Positions 33,499 to 45,700 of a stretch of DNA of 64,000 nucleotides are shown here, one piece after another. The stretch is from Fallopia convolvulus (Eukaryota; Streptophyta; Magnoliopsida; Caryophyllales; Polygonaceae), in NCBI GenBank assembly GCA_964016875.1, contig OZ024721.1, positions 7,569,001 through 7,633,000 on the forward strand, read 5' to 3'. Position 1 is the first letter of the stretch, and every line of letters begins with the position of its first letter. The translations under genes were made by a program, and so were the position numbers. Under the pieces are notes generated by a model. The model was not told the origin of the DNA, searched no databases, and saw only the letters and a program-made list of their open reading frames with translations.

Positions 33499-35107
33499 TG
33501 ATGAGGTATTTTCAGTGGTAGTTATACCTATCAAAGAATCCTTAGCTTTACCAACTCAATAGAGCGGCAAGTACGGGTCGATCCCACAAGGACTCGTGTA
33601 TTCGTGCTATTACTTGAGTGTCAAGTAACTAAAAAGGGGGGTTTTTGGAATGATTATCTAGTCTAAGATGCAAACTAAAAAGTAAAAATGAATGCAAAGT
33701 TGATTATAAATATATGAGAGAGATATGTTCAACTAATTAAATCCATCATAGATATACTTATTGATCATTGATTCTCTTGATTCTCAATTCTCTTGAATAA
33801 TCTATTGTGGATTATACTCCTACTAAGGATTATGACCCAAACTTCAATTCTAGTAGAAAGAACTCACAGTCTAAACAACCCTAATCATTTAATAACCTAA
33901 AACAACGTCTAGATTCAATTAAACGACAACTTTGCGAGTCAAGTTATCAATAGAAATAAACACTTAGAGCAAACAGACATCTAAGTTATTTGTGGATTTA
34001 TTCCCTTCTACAATTGAGTAGCCCGAACGGGTCCAAACAATTATAGATACTACTTTATCTAATCAACCCCGAACGTGCATTAATCAGATTAGTTGTAAAT
34101 TAACCTAGAAAATCTATTAGGTGATCAAGCTAATAAAATCCTAAAATAATTCTGATTCAATTAAGCATAGGGAATAAAACCTATTCAAGTTGTTGAGAAT
34201 CAATCAAACCTCACAATATTATGCAGTCTATAATTTCAATAACTAGTCAAACACAATGAATCTAGCAATGCATAATTAAATTAAAAGCAAACTTACAAGA
34301 GTTTCAAAGTTGCTCTCTTGAGAGAAAAACCTAGCCTCCAAAATTATGATCTAAGTTCTGAAAGAGATAAACTAACAAAAGCTTAAATATGTCTCCCAAA
34401 ATAATCCTCCAAAACCCTACCATTAAGCATATACTCGGAAGATATAACCCAAGCCCAAAAATCAAGCCCAAATGTCGGCCCGTGTTGTCCGCGTACAACT
34501 TCCCGATTGCTCGGCCACGCAATTGTCAACCAACGTAATGTGCATTCAGTTGGAATTGCTCGGGTTTGCATTGCTCGGGTTGCAACCGGCGCTTTTAGCA
34601 TGCTAATCCGCGCAATTGCCTTGGTTCAGCATTCAAGCGTCACTTCAGAGGTTGTTTTGTCCCGCATAGAGTTGGAATTTGGACTCGAAGTAAAAACATG
34701 AATTGTAGATCTTTGAATTAGCTTTCCAGTGATACCAAATTCAGCTTCATCCGACCACTGTATCTCCCAAACCAAGCATTGCAAGATAGAGGTGTCAAAA
34801 CAACAACTCCAATGCATAGGCCGGATTTAAGCGTTCTTTTCACATAAGCTCTTGGGTCTTAGCTCTTCTAATCTTCACTTGTATCACTCTAAGTTTCATC
34901 AATACTCCACAATCATCTAATATCCATCCCGTCCACGATTGTTTACCTAAAGATCTCCAAAACCAAACAAAACAAGCGCAAAACCCGAAAACACAAGATC
35001 CTAGAAACTAACCTAAAACTAACCTAAAACTAGCCTAAAACTAAGTAAAACTTATGCAAAACCAACATAAAACATGCATCTAAACTACACCTATATGCAA
35101 GCTATCA
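33499..35107. repeat. Solo LTR
   Basis: A 1609-bp segment starting TGATGAGGTATT and ending AGCTATCA, flanked by ACTAT (33494-33498) and ATTAT (35108-35112), a 4-of-5 match to a target duplication. No internal region or second LTR is nearby. GGTCGATCCCACAAGGACTC near 33565 resembles a motif in the LTR at 24979. It lies 7 bp downstream of the LINE target duplication, so it landed in the LINE's flank. The best reading is an LTR left by recombination between two LTRs. Confidence 0.65.
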
Positions 35108-35297
35108 ATTATAATCATAGTTACTCCGTTCTCCATGGGACATATTTCGATAATAACTACCATATTAGGCTTTTGTAAAAATCTATAATACTATAAGACT
35201 AAATCTCAATGACAATTAATGTCCCACATTTTATACATAATATATGACTTCTATACAAGATCATAAGCAACTTTAATTAAGCATTGAATTTCAATTA

Positions 35298-36092
35298 TGA
35301 TGGTGCGCGAAATAATCGCTAAGTAATTAACGGACAAAAGATGCAAATAGAAGAAAGAAAAGAGATAACGCGCCACGTTGTACATACGTATCAAAGCACG
35401 ATATATATCATCTATGGTACGTTGCATGGCTAAAGCCTAAAATAAATCATATGAATGTATTCGTTGGGGAAGAAAGCATAAAATGGCTTGGCCCATTTTG
35501 ATCAAATGAAAAGGAATGCTTGGCCCACTCCAACGTGTGTAAGAATTGGCCCATAAAAGGGTATGTAAATGCATATAGCTTGTTAAAAGCAAAATGATCA
35601 CATCAGTTGCAAGTAGTGGCAACGAAGTCAAATAACACGGCTACTTTACTCAAACCTTCATGAGAATTTGACATGTGTGGGTCCACTTAGATGACACCAC
35701 GTCATCATCACCATGTGCACTTATATGTGCAAGGTTCGATTACTTAGTGTGGGAGACTTCCTAAACGAATCCCACATCGATAAAAATACTAAGAGCCCAA
35801 CAACAAATTGATATATATAGCAAAGTTAAGAGATAGTTAAAAGGGTCGAAAAGCCTCTCTGACTCGAGAACTATCTCGCTTGTCAAAGGTCGACGTGTTT
35901 TAAAACTCCGAGTGAGATCGCATTATTTACGGTATAAAGTCCAAAAGCTTTATTTGTAAAGAGTACAAAAACAACCAGCTGAAGGGTGGGCAGGAGGAAA
36001 AATCTATGTACGAAAACCGTTTGGTTGTACGAAATCCCGAGAGTTAGTATTTATTAAAATCCCGTTTATAGCGTGTATTATATCGTTTTTCA
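35298..36092 (+). repeat. 5' LTR of the non-autonomous element
   Basis: Starts TGATGGTGCGCG and ends TTTTTCA, shorter by a few bases than the 3' copy, which ends TTTCAACA. The usual TGGCGCCG primer site is not visible after it; the sequence reads CGCCACTCATCGCGG, so the primer site is degraded or different. Many of the differences between the two LTRs are C/T or G/A. Confidence 0.85.
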
Positions 36093-37217
36093 CGCCACTC
36101 ATCGCGGCGATCCGTCCTCTGCCTGCCTTCGGTGACGTCGGTGCCCGGAGTCCATTAGCGCGACTCTCTTCAGCATGGGCACCGCGAGGTAATTCTCTAG
36201 CTAGTACAACACGCATTCTTTTCTAGCTAGTTTGTGGGGCCTTGGCGTGGGTTGGCAAGAAGTGTAATCTCGCGCGGCTGTACATAGCCAGCCAGCAGGG
36301 CGGTGGGTGGGCAACCTCTCCCTCTCTGCTGGGGTGGCTACCTCCTTGACCAAACCACGCGATCTTCGTGGGAGGCAGGCCTCGAGGTCTGTTGCCTAGC
36401 TTCGATATCGGCGGCGGCCGAGTCTATCGTCGCACACTTCCATCCACCAACTCCCTCTTCACGGGGTGTCTACCTCGTGATGATTGTGCTCGACGTCGGG
36501 GGCGGCGGGTAAGTTGTTTTGGCTTGCGTTGTCTAGGCTCTGAAGGTGCGCGATGATCATAGTTCGGGTCGTTTGCGGCAGCCTCCCCCACATTGTGTCC
36601 TTTGATCGCGAGGGTTGCGGTCTGGCTCTATGCTCGCATGGACTCTCCTCCGCGAGGTATCGTCGCGGTGATTGTAGTGTTGCACATCTCGAACTTCGGC
36701 GTGAGTGCGAGGTAATATTCATGGCTTGTGTGATTTAATTAATTATGCATAGGGGAGATGGAAATATTACATGCGTTGGCATGGTACAACATAAAAGCTG
36801 GGCTATGTTTGTTAGCCCATTAAGGGATGGTTGGGCCAAATTGAATTTATGGGCCAAAACTTGCTAGTTGGGCTTTGGATTGACTTTATAAGCAGATCTT
36901 GTGCATCGCATGTATATGCATGCATGATTTGAAAGCAAAACAATATAATATTGTCAAAAAGGAGGAGTCGCGTGTTAACAACTTAAGCCCGTTGATCCCC
37001 CAAACTCGAATAGGCTCACTCGAGGGGGATGGGCAAGCATCAAACGACGCATTACGCGTCTTTTCATGGCATGCTGATGGCCATGGTCTCCGTTCTAAGA
37101 CTCTCGTTGCATGGTCGTGGAACTAGGTAAGCCTTGAAAACTTGACTCTCTAACTATTTATACTCGGTATATACTCGCATGCTTGAACAAAGTCCCTAAT
37201 TCTCTTCTATAATCAAT

Positions 37218-37613
37218 CCACCCATCTCTTCCCGCTTGGGGGTTGGAAACTCTTTGTTCTATATGCACTAATCCACCCCTCGCTTCCGCTTGGGGGTTGA
37301 AAACTCTCTGTACTATGTGCGCTAATCCACCCCTCGCTTCCCGCTTGAGGGTTTGAAACTCTCTGTTCTATGTGCGTTAATCCACCCCTCGCTTCCCGCT
37401 TGGGGTTGGAAACTCTCTGTTCTATGTGCGTTAATCCACCCCTCGCTTCCCGCTTGGGGTTGGAAACTCTCAATTCTATATGCGCTAATCCACCCCTCGC
37501 TTCCCGCTTGGGGTTGGAAACTCTCTGTTCTATATGCGCTAATCCACCCCTCGCTTCCCGCTTGTGGTTGGAAACTCTGGGTTCTAAGTGCGCAAATCCA
37601 CCCCTCGCTTATT
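37218..37613 (+). repeat. Tandem array of about seven 54-bp units
   Basis: Units run CCACCCCTCGCTTCCCGC then TTGGGGTTGGAAACTCTCTG, followed by a variable TTCTATGTGCGTTAAT. Seven near-complete units and a truncated eighth. The core CCTCGCTTCCCGCTTGGGG, TTGGA is shared with the array at 9661-10314. It ends 44 bp before the 3' LTR. Open frames of about 100 residues across it are only a by-product of the repeat. Confidence 0.93.
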
Positions 37614-37657
37614 GTCTCGTCGCTCTCGTGGGACGACAACATCAAGCCAAGGGGTTG

Positions 37658-38456
37658 TGATGGTGCGCGAAATAATCGCTAAGTAATTAACGGACAAAAG
37701 ATGCAAATAGAAGAAAGAAAAGAGATAATGTGCCACGTTGTACATACGTGTCAAAGCACGATATATATCATCTATGGTACGTTGCATGGCTAAAGCCTAA
37801 AATAAATCATATGAATGTATTCGTTGGGGGAAGAAAGCATAAAATGGGCTTGGCCCATTTTGATCAAATGAAAAGGAATGCTTAGCCCACTCCAATGTGT
37901 GTAAGAATTGGCCCATAAAAGGGTATGTAAATGCATATAGCTTGTTAAAAGCAAAATGATCACATCAGTTGCAAGTAGTGGCAACGAAGTCAAATAACAC
38001 GGCTACTTTACTCAAACCTTCATGAGAATTTGACATGCATGGGCCCACTTAGATGACACCACGTCATCACCACCATGTGCACTTATATGTGCAAGGTTCG
38101 ATTACTTAGTGTGGGAGACTTCCTAAACGAATCCCACGTCGATAAAAATACTAAGAGCCCAACAACAAATTAATACATATAGCAAAGCTAAGAGATAGTT
38201 AAAAGGGTCGAAAAACCTCTCTGACTCGAGAACTATCTCGCTTGTCAAAGGTCGACGTGTTTAAAACTCCGAGTGAGATCGCGTTATTTACGGTATAAAG
38301 TCCAAAAGCTTTATTTGTAAAGAGTACAAAAACAACCAGCTAAAGGGTGGGTAGGAGGAAAAGTCTACGTATGAAAACCGTTTGGTTGTACGAAATCCCG
38401 AGAGTTAGTATTTAATAAAATCCCGTTTATAGCGCGTATTATATCGGGTTTCAACA
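37658..38456 (+). repeat. 3' LTR of the non-autonomous element
   Basis: 799 bp, starting after AAGCCAAGGGGTTG, a polypurine-like tract. It ends TTTCAACA and is followed by AATTA. Confidence 0.88.
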
Positions 38457-38461
38457 AATTA

Positions 38462-40690
38462 ATCACGTACTTTATATAGAAACATAAAAAATACCAAAAG
38501 TCAAAAAAATTAAAATTAAATTTGACCACAATACTAAACCCCCATATATCATCAATGTTAAAATTTAATTTCAATAAATCACAAATTAATTTTAATTTTT
38601 TTTACCAAAAATTTTACACGATTAATGAAATAAATTTTCAATTAGAATAGTAAATTTCTTCTTCTCTATCTATTTATCTATCTATCTATTTTATAAAGAA
38701 AAAAATCATCATTTATGAACAAATATTCAGTTAAAAGGAAAGAAAAAAAGTTAAATAATTTAATCAACTCGTTGCTTATAAAAATAATAAGTAATGCACA
38801 AAAAATATTGTCAATTTAATTCCAATTTATGGTCTATTTAATTTTGATGACCATTCAGTTTTTCAACTTTTCAGTTTTCAATTGTCTTCTAAGTCATTTT
38901 GAAAGTTTACGATAATTAATGCACAAAAAATTAAATATTTAACTACAAGAGGTTATTTCTATTTAAGTGTCTCTTCAACTTTCTAAATTTCAATTCATTT
39001 TTAATAGGTTGGACATTTAAATTAAAATAGAGGGGATAATATACAAAAGATGATTATTTTAAGGGTATGTTTGTCCCATGTGTTAAAGTTGATATATTTT
39101 TATATTAATTTACTTCTTTTTTTATCATATTTCAATAAAATAAAATTTTCATTAATAATCATGTACTTTATATAAAAACATATAGAATACCAAAAGTCAA
39201 AAAAATTAAAATTAAATTTGACCACAATACTAAACCCCCATATATCATCAATGTTACAATTTAATTTCAATAAATCACAAATTAATTTCTAATTTTTTTC
39301 ACCAAAAATATTACACAATTAATGATATATATTATCAATTATAATAATAAATTTCTTCTTCTCTATCTATCTATCTATACTAGAAGGTTTGGCCCGTCCG
39401 TTGGACGGTCTATAGGTAATAATTTTATAATTGGACATAGATAATTGGGTATATTATACTCCCTCCGTCCCCAAAAGATTGTCTTGTATTCCTTTTCGGG
39501 TGTCCCGAAAAGTTTGTCCATCTTTTCAACTTTCCTTTTATATCAATTTGTTCTTACAATATTACCCTTATTCTATCTCATCTTTTACCCCCATTACCTA
39601 ACAAAAAATCTACCCCTTTAAACACCCTTTTAGTCTTTTCCTTTCTTTTTCTCTTTTGTCCCACTTTTACCCATCACAATCACACTCTCTTTCCTCTCCT
39701 TATTGGCTACTTTTTCATATCTATCAATTTCTTAATAAATGTGAAATTTGGCCTTTAGGACAATCTCTTGGGGATTCAGTTTTGGAGAAAATATATTTAA
39801 ACGGTTTATTTATTTTATGAAGAGAGAATGCAAATTATATGTATTAGTTGTTGTTGTAGGAGATATATATTATTAATCTTAATAATGTGTTTAATGATTT
39901 TATGAGTGTGGATGATTAGATAATCATGTATGTAATTTTAATTGTGACCGTACTGATAACATTTCTACGGTTTGATGTGAAGAAATAATAGACGGTTTGA
40001 TGTGAAGAAATAATAGATGGAAAATGCAGTTAATGCTTTGAAGATTTGTACGGTTTAACGTGAATTGAAGATATGTACTCAGCATCCAAAAGGTTGTCAT
40101 ATCTTATTTGGATAATATTTTATACTTTATTTGGAGGAGATTGAATATATAGGGAGGAGATTTAATATATATGGAGATTTAATATTTTATTTGGAGGGGA
40201 TTGAAAAAAGGGATTAGTGCATTTATTATCCTTGAGGGATAACTTTTAGTTTTGTTAAGATTATAAAGAAAAAATGTGTCATTTATGAACACATATTTAT
40301 TTAAAAGGAAAGAAAAAAATTTAAATAATTTAATCAACTCATTGCTTATAAAAAAAGTAATGCACAAAAAATATTGTCAATATAATTCCAATTTATGGCC
40401 AATTTAATTTTGATGACCATTCAATTTTTTAACTTTTCAGTTTTCAATTGTCTTCCAAGTCATTTTAAAAGTTTACGATAATTAATGCACAAAAAATGAA
40501 ATGTTTAATTGCAAGAGGTTGTTTCTATTTAAGTGTCTCTTCAACTTTCTAAAATTCTATTCATTTTTAATAGGTTGGATATTTAAATTAAAATAGAGGG
40601 GATAATATACAAAAGATGATTATTTTAAGGGTAAGTTTGTCCCATGTGTTAAAGTTGATATATTTTATGTTAATTTACTTCTTTTTTAAA
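38462..40690. repeat. AT-rich tandem duplication, second copy interrupted
   Basis: The segment at 38462-39120 is repeated: its first part (ATCACGTACTTTATAT to CTTCTTCTCTATCTA) recurs at about 39161-39380, and its second part (TTATAAAGAAAAAA to GTTAAAGTTGATATATT) at about 40249-40690. In the second copy the two halves are separated by about 870 bp (39380-40249), which contains the Stowaway MITE. No coding. Many matches are exact for 50 bp or more, so the duplication is not ancient. Confidence 0.8.
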
Positions 40691-40947
40691 GTTGATATAA
40701 ATGAATTATTCTTATTTCAAAAACCGTTATTCCTGGTTCGTATGATAAATGCACGAGCAAAAACTATACTTCGTTCAAAATAATTCTTATACTTCTGCAA
40801 AAAGTATACTTCAAAATTTTATAAAGTGCACTTTAAATATTTATAAATATAGTAAGATAAATTCACAATCATGAAAAATATATAGTTTAAATACATAAAT
40901 ATATCCTTAGGGAAAAATTTGACCAGTGCGTACCACGGGCATCCTAG
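39374..40947 (+). mobile_element. Candidate Helitron (non-autonomous)
   Basis: The left end TCTATACTAG after A (39373) is followed by a GC hairpin, CCGTCC-GTT-GGACGG. The right end has CCAGTGCGTACCACGG, able to pair as CCGTG/CACGG, then CTAG at 40944-40947 before T. Together these fit Helitron ends (TC...CTRR between A and T). The 3' end is more convincing than the 5' end, because the flanking duplicated DNA lies partly inside this interval and could mean an older, larger element. No replicase or helicase coding. Confidence 0.5.
39459..39778. mobile_element. Stowaway-type MITE, one end degraded
   Basis: The left end is CTCCCTCCGTCCCCAAAAG after TA, the standard Stowaway (Tc1/mariner-like) terminus. 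The right end, GACAATCTCTTGGGGA at about 39759, mirrors the inner part of that TIR, but the outer CGGAGGGAG has been replaced. About 320 bp, non-coding. Confidence 0.75.
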
Positions 40948-41122
40948 TTCTTATAAAAATCAAACAATACATCGTAACCTTCGCGCGACATTCAACAACA
41001 CGTACATGGTACACGTCACAGAGAAGCATTTTAAATGTTGAGATCTCTGGTTCATATCAAGATCCCAACATGGAAAATTGCAGTCAATTCATTTTCTACA
41101 ATTAACCCTTCAACACTTGAAA

Positions 41123-41252
41123 CTAGGTACGTGCATATACAATTGATGAGATGACATTGTTTGAGTTATCATTTGTTTCTTGTTGGTGTTGTCTAGGAGG
41201 AGATGCAAGAGTAGGCATCGGAGGAAGCTCCAATAACTCTACCTTCCCTTCA
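41123..41252 (-). pseudogene. C-terminal end of the receptor-like kinase gene (left of the Copia insertion)
   Basis: Minus-strand coding continues the kinase after the inserted Copia element: GKVELLELPPMPTLASPPRQ and a further Gln/Asn/Ser-rich tail to a TAG at 41125-41123. This is the expected end of an LRK10L-type kinase. The join to 48677 is in frame once the CTTCA duplication is counted once. Confidence 0.75.
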
Positions 41253-41900
41253 TGAAGGGTTTTTAGATGCGTATAAGCGGAATTTCAGAAACAATTTCTT
41301 GCACCTAAACATGGATCTAAAGCATTCTTGATTAGAGACAAAATTAGGGTTAGTAGAATACCTCTTGATGCGTGATTAGGGTTCTTCCTTCGAGAGAAAA
41401 AGCCTCAATTGTGACTTCTCTAATCAGTCCACACGAGTACGGGATCGGGATCTCCTTCGCTTCCGATTGCTAAATCGAAGTGCCAAAGACTAGAAAAGTT
41501 GGAAGAAGAGAGCCTCTTTTTCTTACGTAAAAACTTTTGAAACCCTAGATCTCTTCTCCCCTTTTAAAGGCCTTATATATTTATTTCCCCAAATAAATAT
41601 ATCCTTTTAATTCTCAATAATATCCAATATATTTATTGATAATTAACTCTTTTCTTATTGGACTAAAACCCTATGTCTGACAAAGACTTTCAGCCCGTTG
41701 ATCCAGCCCGTCAACTCAATGTGTGTGACCTCATAGGACCCGTTTATAATAGCTATGGATCAAACTATTTAACCCATTAATCGTAGTTGGTTTCTAGCAA
41801 AACACTACGACTCCTAAAATAAACGGATTGAATCTCTCTATCAATCGTCCTATTACATGTTCGGTAATTGCAACTTTTATTAAAGGACACAATTCCTTCA
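41253..41900 (-). repeat. 3' LTR of the minus-strand Copia
   Basis: 648 bp. Its outer edge at 41253 abuts the target copy CTTCA and the kinase tail. The inner edge at 41900 is preceded, on the minus strand, by the purine-rich CAAGTGGGAGAT. Confidence 0.92.
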
Positions 41901-42731
41901 ATCTCCCACTTGTCCTTGAAAACAAGTGTGCAATTTTAAGATACCTTTGTCTCTTAATGTCTTATTTGATGATATGGTGACATTCATATCTCTTGTCAAA
42001 TATGTTTCTTGAATACCTGAGTTTGAACTATCAAATAACGAATGATTACAAATAATCCATTCGAGCATGGCCATGCATTTTCTAGTTCTAACGCTTCAAG
42101 TGGCCTAGACACCATTCCTTTTCATATATCAATGTATACATGAATAAGGAGGACTTTTCCAATCTTGTATGACTATGGCTCCCACTCAACTTTTGGCAAT
42201 CCCAATAATTGCTTTTATAACCCCCTTTTACGGAGAGCGTTTAACAATATCAAAGACATACCAATCATCAACTAGAAAACATAACATACTCATGTTTAAG
42301 GAATCCACCAAACATGGTTCACCTTAAAAACTCTACAATCCCTTTTGGAGAGTCTTAAGGTTGGTCCGTCCGATATGTATCATCCATACATATCTATGTA
42401 ATTGACTGGACATCTCTATGTCCCTATAGCACATGAAACCTTGAGCTATCAGTCAATGTACAATATAGTTATAAATGAAATCATCTATGTCCTATTTGAT
42501 GACTCAAACTATGGCCGTGCAATAATTCATAACTGTAGTATACTTAATGGGGTTTCATTCACCAAAACACTTAAGGTGAGCCCATTTACGAACTATGAAT
42601 TATTCGGACATATTATTCAATATTAATTAATATAATATAAACATAAGAATGAAATATCATATATTATCATAAAGTCAAACATAAACAAGAGTCCAACACT
42701 CTAAGCAGAAATAATGTAATACAAAGCAATC

Positions 42732-45700
42732 TCACAACCATTCACCAATGTGTTTGAGTCCCTTAGCCCTAGTGTGACTACCATGCTTAGCCCTAGGCAT
42801 AGGCTTAGTCAAAGGATCTGCAATATTGTCATCACCCCCATATACTAAGAAATCATCCTTGGTTCTTCTCAAGTATTTTAGGATGTTCTTAGCTGCACAC
42901 CAATGTGCCTCTCCTGGATTTGATTGATATCTGCTACACATGCTCAAAGCAAATGCAACATCAGGACGTGTACATACCATGACATACATGATAGATCCTA
43001 TAGCAGAAGTATAAGGAATCTTACTCATTTTATCAAGCTCAGCAGGTGTTCTAGGACATTGCTTCTTGCTTAGATTTATGCCATGTTGTATAGGCAAAAA
43101 CCCCTTCTTGGAATTCTGCATATTGAATCTGTCAAGAACCTTATCTATATAAGTTCCTTGACATAATCCAAGCAATCTCTTAGATCTATCCCTATAGATT
43201 TTTATTTCAAGTATGTACTGTGCCTCTCCCAAGTCTTTCATTGAGAAACACTTCTTCAGCCATTCCTTAACGGACTCTAGCATCGGAATGTCATTCCCAA
43301 TAAGCAGTATGTCATCCACATACAAGACTAAGAGAGCCACTTTACTCCCACTAAACTTCTTGTATACACAAGGATCTTCTTCACACCTGATAAAATCAAA
43401 CTCTTTGATCTTTTCATCAAAACGAAGATTCCAACTCCTAGATTCTTGCTTAAGCCCATAGATAGATCTCTTAAGCTTACACACCTTCCCAGCATGATCC
43501 GGATCCTCAAAACCCTCTGGTTGTGTCATATACACATCCTCTTCCAAAATACCATTCAGAAAAGCGGTTTTAACATCCATTTGCCAAATCTCATAATCAT
43601 AATAAGTGGCAATAGCTAGGATTATCCTTATGAATCTAATCATGACAACTGGTGAAAATGTTTCATCATAGTCAATACCATGAATCTGTTTAAAACCTTT
43701 AGCAACTAATCTTGCTTTGTATACATATACATTTCCATTTTTGTCAGTCTTAAGTTTGAAAACCCATTTGCATTCAATGGGTTTTACCCCATCTGGCAAA
43801 TCTGTCAAGTCCCAGACTTGATTTTCAAACATGGAATCCATTTCAGATTTCATGGCCTCAAGCCATTTCTTGGAGTCTGGACCCGTCGTTGCTTGTTTAT
43901 AGGTAGCAGGCTCACCATGTTCTAACATTAGAACATCAAGGCTTTCGGTCAAGATGAAATCATCATATCGTCTTGGCTGAAACCTTTGCCTGTTTGATCT
44001 ACGTAGGAGTTCAACTGGTTCAACAACTAGGATTTCAACATTTTCCACAACTATTTGTGGATCTGCTTCTTGAGGAATTTGTTCAGGTTCTTGGATAACA
44101 TCAGATCCTTGGTCTTCAAACAAATTCATCTCATCCTCGACATCAACTATGTCATCCTGTTGTTGTGTTTGTTGCTTTTCATCAAGAACCGGTTCAAGAT
44201 GAATATTTCTCCCACTTGACTTTTTGGAAATAAACTCTCTTTCCAAAAAGACACTATCCCTTGCAACAAACACCTTTTGTGCAGTGGGATTGTAGAAATA
44301 ATATCCAAAACTACCTTTAGGATATCCTATAAAATAGCATTTGTCTGATTTAGGTGCAAGCTTATCAGTTTGTAAACGCTTTACATAAGCTTCACACCCC
44401 CATATTTTCAGAAAAGACAACTTTGGAACTTTTCCAGTCCATATCTCATATGGGGTCTTGTCTACAGTCCTTGACGGAGTCCTGTTTAGTGTAAATACAG
44501 CAGTCGTGAGTGCATATCCCCAGAAGGATACCGGAAGGTCAGCAAAACTCATCATAGATCGAACCATGTCCAACAAGGTCTTGTTTCTTCTTTCAGACAC
44601 ACCATTCAATTGTGGTGTCCCTGGAGTAGATAATTGTGTTACAATCCCACAACTTTTCAAATGATGATCAAATTCATGGCTTAGGTATTCACCACCACGA
44701 TCGGATCGAAGTGCTTTTATCCTTTTGCCAGTTTGAGTCTCTACTTCATTTGGAATTCCTTGAACTTTTCAAAGGCTTCAGATTTATGTGACATAAGATA
44801 AATATACCCATATCTGCTCATATCATCAGTAAATGTAATGAAATATCTATAGCCACCTCTAACTTCTGTACTCATTGGCCCACATACATCAGTATGTATT
44901 ATGGCCAAAAGTTCATTAACCCTTTCATTTGTTCCTTTGAAAGGTGACCTTGTCATCTTGCCCATCAAGCATGATTCACATAAATCAATAGATTCACAAT
45001 CCATATCTTTTAGAATTCCATCTTTATGGAGCTTCTTCATGCGATTCAAGCTAATATGACCTAAACGACAATGCCATAGATAGGACTCACTCAAACAATT
45101 TGATTTTTGCCTTTTAGTATTAATGTTATATGATTCTGATTTGAGATCTAATACAAAAAGTCCATTAACCATTGGAGCACAAGCATAGAAGATCCCATTC
45201 TTCAAAACAGACATACTTCCATTCTTAATATCAAACTCAAATCCTTCAGAATGTAAACTTGAAACTGAAACAAGGTTTTCAGTAATAGTAGGAACAAAAT
45301 AACAATTACTTAGTTCCAAAACTAAACCAGAAGGTAAAAATAAACTAAAATCTCCTACGGTAAGCGCAAGAACCCTTGCTCCATTTCCAACGCGTAGGTC
45401 TATTTCTCCTTTCTCCAACTGCTTCCTACTTCTTAGTCCCTGCACATTCGAAATAATGTGAGAACCACATCCGGTATCTAATACCCAAGTAGTAGCATTG
45501 GTTGTTAAAATTTCAATAACATTAATACCTGAACTCACAATTCCATTCTTCTTGTCCTCCAAGTACTTGGGACAATTCCTCTTCTAGTGTCCTTTAGCCT
45601 TGTAGTAGAAGCAATCATGGTCACTAGCCACCTTTGGCTTTTCACCTCCCTTGGGTTTAGAAACTTGCTTGCCTTTTCCTTGGACATGATTCTTCTTCTT

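Larger units (their letters stand above)
35298..38456 (+). mobile_element. Non-autonomous LTR element related to the Tat element
   Basis: A 3.16-kb element with LTRs of 795 and 799 bp and the target duplication AATTA (35293-35297 and 38457-38461). The 1.57-kb interior has no gag-pol. It holds a GC-rich segment (about 36093-36720), an AT-rich part and a 54-bp tandem array just before the 3' LTR. Links to the Tat element at 3354: a shared LTR block (GGGTCGAAAA to GAACTATCT and GTCGACGTG), the same junction before the 3' LTR (GCCAAGGGGTTG then TGATG), and the same tandem-repeat core. The LTRs differ at roughly 25 positions by eye, somewhat more than in the Tat copy. It probably moved with proteins from a Tat relative. 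Confidence 0.88.

Noticed and set aside
36303..36738. Overlapping 60-70 codon frames in the GC-rich interior of the non-autonomous element
   Set aside because: Several frames open at once because of GC content; none has a recognisable domain.
37213..37682. Several 86-109 codon open frames in both directions across the 54-bp array
   Set aside because: By-products of the tandem repeat; no start context or conserved product.
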